From positions 6,069,054 through 6,133,053 of the forward strand of contig OZ005694.1 of assembly GCA_963930775.1 (NCBI GenBank): a DNA stretch of 64,000 nucleotides. Direction: 5' to 3'. The position numbers and the translations under genes are program-made. The first letter of the stretch is position 1. The number at the start of each line of letters is the position of its first letter. Of the stretch, positions 57,136 to 64,000 are shown piece by piece. The notes under the pieces were generated by a model that saw only the letters and a program-made list of their open reading frames with translations, was not told where the DNA came from and searched no databases. The DNA comes from Cliona cf. orientalis. Lineage: Eukaryota > Porifera > Demospongiae > Clionaida > Clionaidae.

Positions 57136-58064
57136 ATGTCTCACATCCTTATCATCCGGAACATTATCAATAATGAGATCCTCACTTGGAAAGGATCTGT
57201 CACCACTCACGGACCAGATAACCGCACTGATGCTGGTGAGTCCATGCAGTGTCTAGCTTACCCTTCCACACTCCAGACAGCCTGATATAGCTTGTTTGAA
57301 ATGGCTATAGCTTTACTTTTAATTATACAGCAAAGATAACAATATAAAAGTATAGTGTAACAGTCTTGTGAATGAATCCAGTATCACAAAAATAATAATT
57401 ATTAGCTCTATGCATCCAACTTGAGTGTAGCTAGTACACTTAAACTTATTCTTTGCAGATAACTTCTATGCAAAGGTGCTAGGAACTAATGATCAATATT
57501 ACATTGAGAGATATAGCAACCAAGCTGATAGACTACAGCCAGCAACTGGAGGCTCTGAAGTGTGTCACCAGGCCATTCCCACAAGCAGCACAGCTACCGT
57601 ATGGGTAGCTGAGCACGTGCCAGGCGGTGACTCAGTGACTGGAATCAAGCTGTATACAATGAGCAATGGAAATAAGTGGTACCTCAGAGTACCAGGTGAT
57701 ATTGATCAACAACCAGACTTAGTCTGTTCAGATCATATTAACCACGTAAGTGTTCCGCACGGATGACCAACCGCTGCCCGGATGTATACCCGGATGGCCC
57801 GTTGCACAACCGGATGACCCGTTGTGCAACCGGCCGGACAGCGCATATTTAGCGCTAGTGCCTGTGCGCACGCTTAATTCAGTAATGAACAACAATAGCT
57901 ACTAGCAAGCAATGCCAGGCCAATCAATGCACTGCACTGATAGCGATAGCTAATAAAAATTAATGTTATTATTCTTATTCTCTCTCTTCTTTGTTCAGGA
58001 TGACTACGATGAAGAGGAACTAATGTTCGACCTCATCTCTGTGCATGGATGTCAACAACATTAG
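57136..58064 (+). CDS. Small three-exon gene S4, altered C-terminus
   Basis: Exons 57136-57235, 57459-57745 and 57999-58064; 150 residues. Exon 1 encodes the same peptide as in S2, and exon 2 differs only at a residue or so (NDQY for NDHY). Four extra bases in the last exon change the ending from VAVNNIS to VHGCQQH. A TAG in the new frame happens to stop at the same total length. The second intron carries a GC-rich insertion (about 57751-57876) absent from S2. It is divergent to S3. Function unknown. Confidence 0.72.
57751..57876. repeat. GC-rich insertion in S4 intron 2
   Basis: About 126 bp absent from S2. It contains several CCGGATG units (CACGGATGACC, CCCGGATGTATACCCGGATG, ACCGGATGACC) and TTGCACAACCGG / TTGTGCAACCGG. 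Its base composition is far from the AT-rich surroundings. Origin unknown. Confidence 0.6.
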
Positions 58065-59462
58065 CTAATAATTCATATGCAGTGATGAGATTTAAGCTCT
58101 AGGAAACCATATTATCACTTGCAGTAATTATTATGTCATTATCAATAATATTATGGCCTTATCAAGATCATCAATTTATTATTATTATTCACTGAGTCAG
58201 ATACATTATTATTATTCAATTTTTTCTCACAGCAACTATAATAATATTATTATATTAAATTCTTTGCAAGATGGAAATATTTAACAACACATATCTACAA
58301 CCTTAAGCATTTTTCCATTACTAATGCGATAATTATGACATTGTGTAATGCTTGCCAATCTCGTCTACAGATCACACCCATAACCTCTGAGTTCCTGCAT
58401 GGGCTTTGCAATACGCATGTGCATGCTCAATAACAGCCATGCTCGGAGAATAAGGGAGCTTGATCATGATAGGTGTGGATACAAAACCTCCGAGTAATTG
58501 GTATCTGCCATGCAGCTTCTATAGTACTTGACATGTATAATCAGAGTTTCATCTAGTGACAAAAATTTGGGGTGGAAGTGCAATAAATGAGTTGTGCATT
58601 TAGCACACTGGAACGTATTTTTGGATAATGCCCCCACGTAATTTTGATCAAAAACAATTCTAGTAGTTTATTTGGTTAATTTAATTAAAGTCAGTTTCTT
58701 GGGGGGGGGGGGGGGGGGGGGGGGGAAGGCTCCCCCTGTCCCCCCACTTGATGAAACCCTGATAATAGCTAATTAATTGTCATCAGTATTGTGGATGTGG
58801 CAACCAAAATGTGTGTCATGAACATGATGCAAAATATTGAAAAGAAATTACTTCATGCCATAGCGGGGATAACAACGAGGTCTACACCAACTGCAGCCAC
58901 AAAATTAATCAAGGTGCAATTTTGTGATGATGATAATAGTAGTCACGAGATCATGTATACTACTGTCCGGAATGTTCTGGCCTGGGCCACCTGCTGGCCG
59001 TGGCTTTGTGGATGATGTCATGACCTATTGTGTCATAATTGATGTACTGCTACAAGGTACCTATTGCAATCACAAAGCACAGCATCATCATTTCCGCTAC
59101 AAGCATATACATATAATATTATACTGCTTCCTTCCTTAACAAATGAGCAAGTGCAATGCATAATGATAATGTTGCCGTGCCATGCATGTGGCCATGCAGG
59201 AGCTTTGCATGTGTGTCACAGTACTAGTATAGCTACTTGAAATGTATGCTATTCAGTTCATATCAGTAAGTTAAAACATTACAAGCATTGTAATTGTCAT
59301 AAATATAATTATTATGGTCATGGTTGATAAGTTGGTATAATAACACAGCCGATTAATCTTGATAATGGTATTAATTTTGATATAAAAATGATAATAATCT
59401 CTACTTTGCTGAAGTGATGAAAGATTGGAAGGACTTGAAAACAAAATTAGCTACTGGTAGAG
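58065..59462. other. Intergenic, 3' flank of S4
   Basis: Homologous to 49512-50744 and then 55207-55330, and contains the empty Ty3 target (about 59313). It holds 25 consecutive G at 58701-58725 where the other copy has seven. No gene is seen. Confidence 0.55.
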
Positions 59463-59528
59463 TTAGTTAATCGTATTAACATCCACAGCGATGAGGTCAA
59501 AGGTCAGCTCCTCTTCATCATAATCTTC
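59463..59528 (-). pseudogene. Orphan last exon of a third minus-strand small gene (S5)
   Basis: 66 bases encode the EDYDEEEL tail and stop of the S1/S3 type with an intact acceptor. The rest of the gene is missing: homology to S3 ends at about 59592, where membrane-gene sequence begins. Confidence 0.75.
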
Positions 59529-59596
59529 CTGGATAAAGTATTACAGAGTAATTTAATAGTTGGAGTATTACATAACTGTAACCCATTAAGTACCGT

Positions 59597-62500
59597 TACC
59601 CCATCAGCATATTAAGTTACCAGCCAGAAATATCCGAAAGCCACTCCTTGACTTTGGTAAGACCAAATATGGCCGTATTAAGTGTATAGTAATCATCATA
59701 CCCTGGCCGTAATTGCTGGGATTTTGTCCTTTGGCTTTAAGGTACCATTAAATTGCGTGGGCGTGAGGTGGGGGATATGACACCTAAACCACATCAAAGT
59801 CATTAGTGAGGTGCATGTTGTGTAACCACGCCCTTTTAATTGCACAGGTCTCAGGGGTGTGGCTGCTAGAGCCGGAAGTGTTCATTTAATATCCTCCATG
59901 GACCGGAAGCCGAGCCGGAAGGGAGGGGCCAGGCCACGCCCAAAACAGCCCCACCCTGTTCCCCAAGGACCACCATTCTCAATCAAGTGCCTACTAACCA
60001 CCGGATGTCCACCGGAAGCCCACAATCAATCGCAATTAAAACACACAGCTTCCTCAAGGCCAAAACACACACAAACACTTGGAGGCCGTTCTGCCACACC
60101 GCCAACGCAAGAGCTCACCTCATTTCCTGTGTGGGCGGAGTAACAACACGTCATCGCAACCACATCCGCTTCAAACCATCGTCAGCTTCCGTCCAGCCGT
60201 ACAGGCCCCTCGATCGCACCGCCGTACAGTGCCTCATTAACAGACATGGCCTCACCTTTGACCTCCTGCCACGCCCCCAAAGCCTCCTGGACGGGTTCAA
60301 AGGTCACCACCGCATCCGGGACACGCCCACCTATCGCCGCAGCCAAGTCCCCGGCCCCGATGTCCAAGCACTGGCCTGTGAAGCCACGCCCAATCGGAAG
60401 CAATAAAACTTGCATTAACGCACACGCACACACTCCACACAGTGCCAGGAACACGCCCACATGCTTAATTAGGCCTAATTAGCTTTTTTTTTTTTTTTTT
60501 TTTTTGTCGTTGCGGTTAATAGTTAAGCAAGAATGCTTTGATCTTGCTTTGATGTGGGCAATTACCAGCCTTTTCTTCAGGGGCCACTTCCGGTCGCTAA
60601 TTACACGCGCATAATCATCCCTGGCCGATTCTGGACACGCCCACCTTCGACCAAAAGCACTCGTATGGCCTCTTCGGCCACGCCCCTTCACGATTCGCTA
60701 ATTGAATTAGCCATTCCTGACGCTCACGCCCACGCAATTAAATGGTACCTTAAGTTCATATCAGGTCCAGGAGCTATTGGTCGTGAAGTATCCGGCGCTG
60801 ATTACTTCTCTCCATACACATCTCTTGTTTTTCCTGTCTCTGGTTTATACTGTGATTCATACCGCGTAACAAAGTACTCGGGTAGCCCAGCCGCTACGCT
60901 GTTGTGGGATACTTCCTGGTATATTTTGAATAATTTACCGACACTGTCTAGTTTGTACAATTTTTCAATTCCCGCCGGCGAAGACCAGGGTACGATCGTT
61001 TTAGAGCCTGGAGAGTTCTACCAGTGGTCGTTCATCCTCCATGCTGGTTCAAGGTATGATATAAGTAGTTGTGTTATGAGGGGGAATGATGCAGCTGAGC
61101 TTTGGGTCATAAAAGGGAAGGCACAATTCAGAGAGTGGGTGGCTAAAAAACAATGCTCTACATGTACGAGATATGACTTAGCTACCGCCTTGTAACTTCA
61201 CAATGGAGCAAAACGTGATGCACAATAATAATTATTATATCAAATGACGATGAATATTTTTTCGTCTGTTTAAATCCGACCCATCAACTCTCCCATGTTC
61301 AGACCGATATGTCGTTCATTAAGCTTGAATACTCACTTGATGACTATGATATTTATTGTCAATGTGAAGAATTTGATGAGAATTTTGAATATTATGCCTG
61401 CCTTAGCTCATGCAGCCTGCCTCTTACTTTCAGTGGGTACATTCTTCGATCTGGGAACAATGCCAGCTAATGATTATGTTTATACAAACTGGGAAGATAA
61501 AATCTAGCTACATCACATGGTCATGTGACTCTGCTTACAATTATGCTTATTTCCTCTTATTCTGTCTTCCGTTTGTAGTCATTGTTGTTGTAGTGCTCAT
61601 TTGTGTTGATATCATAGTACCCTGTCTATCTCGATGTCGACGCCGTGCTGGGAATTCTGATACGACAGGTACTGAACAGCCACAGCCAGCCTTGATTCAA
61701 TGTAACAGGAAAGTACTAGTTTTTGCCCTGTGGTTTCTCCTTGTACTTGTGATGTCATTGATGAGTGTATGTGTGGTGTTGACTGGTTTGTCGATGATTT
61801 TAATGGTGATATCTTTCATTTCAAGCGCTCCAAACATACAGGGAATATTTAATAGTAAACTCAAGCTTTGTCTTCTTGCTCTAAGCGCTGTGCTTTTTGT
61901 AGTTTCTCTTCTGTGTAATAAGTTTAAGATATGGATACAAACTGAAATTCGTTCCATAGCAGATGCCTTACATCAACAGCGAATTGCACTAAATCACCAA
62001 GCCAGAAATAACAGTGACACCAACTCCTCAGCATTAAGAACTAATATCGTAGCACACTTGAAAAAACAGATGATGAGGATTATTTTTGTGTGTGGCGTGG
62101 TTCCCCTGATTATCATATGTGCAGTAGCTATATCAGCCATGTTTACATTTCTGGAAGCATTTTTTCCAGTCTTAGCCACGTACAGTTCTGAGACAGAGTC
62201 TGCTATTTTCATACATGGAGATACTCAAACATTCACTTTTAATAGCTTCTTTTGCTCAGAGTATTCAATAAGTAGCTATGGGGACCCTCACCTATCTGCC
62301 ACCCTGCATATAGTGAACTCGGATGCTGTTGTTGGAAATCATTCTGTCACGTACATTAATTCCAATGATTCTATTATTAAAATTTTTTTTGCCACGTGGA
62401 ATTTTTACCTTAATGATAAGTCCGATGCGTGTGTCTGCTCGAAGATGACATAGTGGAGTCTATAGTAACACTGGATATCTATCAATATGATAGCGACAGC

Positions 62501-63461
62501 ACTACACCACCTTTTTTTAGTGATGTCATCAGTGGTAGCTGCTATGGAGACTTTTGGCAAGTGCCCATTGTAAATGTATCTATGAAGTCTGGAAAATATT
62601 TAGTTGAGCTATCCACTGAAAGCAAGTTTCCTATACGAACGCATGTTGAAATCGAGCTATATCGCTACCTGTATACAGTGCCTCACAACATTAGCAGTGC
62701 TCAGACATGCTCTGTGAGCTCCCACACTAGCGACACGTGTACCGCTGCTGCCCCTTCATCTACTGGTAGTATGACCGGGATCATATCAGTACATTCTGAC
62801 CAATCAACAATCAACTGGCACAAAACTTTATCGGTCAAAAAGGCCTGTCGTTATGACATGGCCAATTGGACAGCTCTGTGGCTACCAGTGTTGCTGATTA
62901 ATGTTGTTATATTTTCAATTGTCGTTGGTGTCATACAGACGATGAAATATAAAGAAATCCGAAAGAAATTTAACAAACAGCCTGAGGCAGAAAATAACTC
63001 TGAATCAGAACGACTTATTCGACATGAAGAAAATAACTATGGAAGCAATACTGTCACCGTAGCAACTGATGCCGTTGATCCAGGTCCTAGTGGTGGTCAT
63101 TCTTCCAATAGTGATCAAGCTTCAGCGCTGCCAAATCCTGAATCCGACGTTAATTGTCCGAGTGGAAATTGAACATACTCCTGATCATGACACCACCTCT
63201 AGGCCATTCGATCCACTGGGTGTGGTAGTACAAACCGAGCAGCCACTATCTGTCGGAAATATGACTACGGATACCAGACCAGCTCCATTCGGGTCATATT
63301 CTGATAATATACGGCACGGGCCATCGGCTGCTGCGGCCAGCATCGAATCAATTTTGGCTTCAAAGGATGATACAAGAGCCATCGAACATGATATAGTAAC
63401 CACTGACACCAAGCCGATCATGGATGCTGAATTTGAAGATGTTAAGTGCCAGGCCACATAA
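59597..63461 (+). pseudogene. Decayed second copy of the membrane protein gene
   Basis: Homologous to 43051-45891 but lacks the start codon and the His-rich N-terminus. It is split by the TTAA element at 59741-60749. It has frame shifts at about 61179 (TAGC inserted), 61215 (one base), 61446 (four bases), 61505 (TAGC inserted), 62430 (ten bases lost) and 63152 (four bases inserted). The open pieces between still read well, with all membrane segments recognisable, so decay is recent. The 3' end and flank are nearly identical to the first copy. Confidence 0.85.
59741..60749. mobile_element. 1009-bp TTAA-target element with GGTACC ends
   Basis: Inverted ends GGTACCATTAAATTGCGTGG and its inverse extend about 27 bp with one mismatch. 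TTAA flanks it on both sides (59737-59740 and 60750-60753). The intact gene has a single TTAA in TCTTTAAGTTC at 43191-43201. TTAA duplication is the mark of piggyBac-type (also Kolobok-type) transposition. The interior is rich in CACGCCC and CCGGAAG and holds a T run at 60483-60505, with no transposase. Confidence 0.85.
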
Positions 63462-64000
63462 TAATTATAGGGCCAATACGGAATGCACCATAAACAATAA
63501 TTATGCATGCAGCCATTAATTTTCCTCCAAATTGAATATTAATTAATTTAAAAGCTCTGAGTAGTTGGTATATCCGCCATCAGATGCAGCTACTTGATGT
63601 ACATTAACGACAAGGGCTTAGGAGTCTAAGCCCTTGATACCCACTGCAGCCATAAATTTGCACTAGTCTTGTAATAACGATATTAAGCAACCACAAGGCC
63701 ATGTTACAGTATACTACTATCCAGAATGTTCTGGCCAGAGCCACCTGCTGGCCGTGGCTTTGTGGATGATGTCATGACCTATTATGCACGTATTATGTAA
63801 TATCTGATGTCCTGCTACAAGGTACCTGTTGCAATCACAATGTACAGTGACATCATTTCTGCTAGAAGCATATAATTTATACTGCTTCCTTCCTCAGCTG
63901 AGCAAATGTAATAACAATAACAATGTTACTGTGCCATGCATGTGCATGCATGGCCATGCAGGAGCTTTGTATTTGTGTCACAGTAATAGTATAGTGTAAT
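63462..64000. other. 3' flank of the decayed membrane gene
   Basis: Matches 45892-45975 and 46360-46870, with a deletion of about 380 bases between. It ends inside the repeated block, so a further small-gene pair may follow outside the window. Confidence 0.55.

Noticed and set aside
59859-60406. Overlapping open frames inside the TTAA element
   Set aside because: Pro/Arg-rich translations of CCGGAAG/CACGCCC repeats in several frames, without transposase features.

Overview
The window looks like nuclear DNA of an early-branching animal, most likely a sponge close to Amphimedon. It is AT-rich, with short introns, GT-AG spliced exons, lineage-expanded tandem gene families, a sponge-type TKL-like kinase family and very many small inverted-repeat transposons. 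The taxonomic call is inference from protein families and texture. Nothing in it is bacterial.

Layout. (1) Positions 59-38201 hold five tandem, same-strand copies (A-E) of one gene: a six-motif kelch propeller, a coiled coil and a C-terminal protein kinase, in six exons. A is cut by the window's left edge, B, C and E carry frame breaks, and D (22349-32628) is open throughout and would encode 731 residues. The B-C block (about 5327-21722) was duplicated as a unit to give the D-E block (about 22262-41706). Comparing the two blocks exposes filled and empty sites for many transposons, including a 5'-truncated non-LTR retrotransposon in D intron 5. (2) Positions 41710-42551 (minus) carry a secreted cysteine-rich protein gene with one frame break, back to back with a 960-residue multi-pass membrane protein gene (43009-45891). 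(3) Positions 47085-58064 hold two divergent pairs of a small three-exon gene (S1/S2 and S3/S4; 149-150 residues, function unknown). Each pair shares a promoter region of about 0.8 kb with a TATA-like box facing each way. A very young Ty3-type LTR retrotransposon (50750-55206; ATGGT target duplication) sits between the pairs. (4) Positions 59463-63461 hold a broken third unit: a lone last exon of the small gene joined to a decayed second copy of the membrane protein gene, itself split by a 1009-bp TTAA-flanked element.

Working together: the kelch-kinase proteins are probably cytoplasmic, with the propeller recruiting a partner, the coil oligomerising and the kinase signalling. The secreted protein and the membrane protein may be expressed from a shared divergent promoter. 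No functional link between the kinase array and the small-gene array can be shown from sequence.

The most unusual signal is a recurrent 4-bp insertion that turns TA into TAGCTA. Seven cases are visible between paralogous copies, three of them inside exons of broken genes and one in an exon fragment. It behaves like a repeated mutational signature or a transposon excision footprint.
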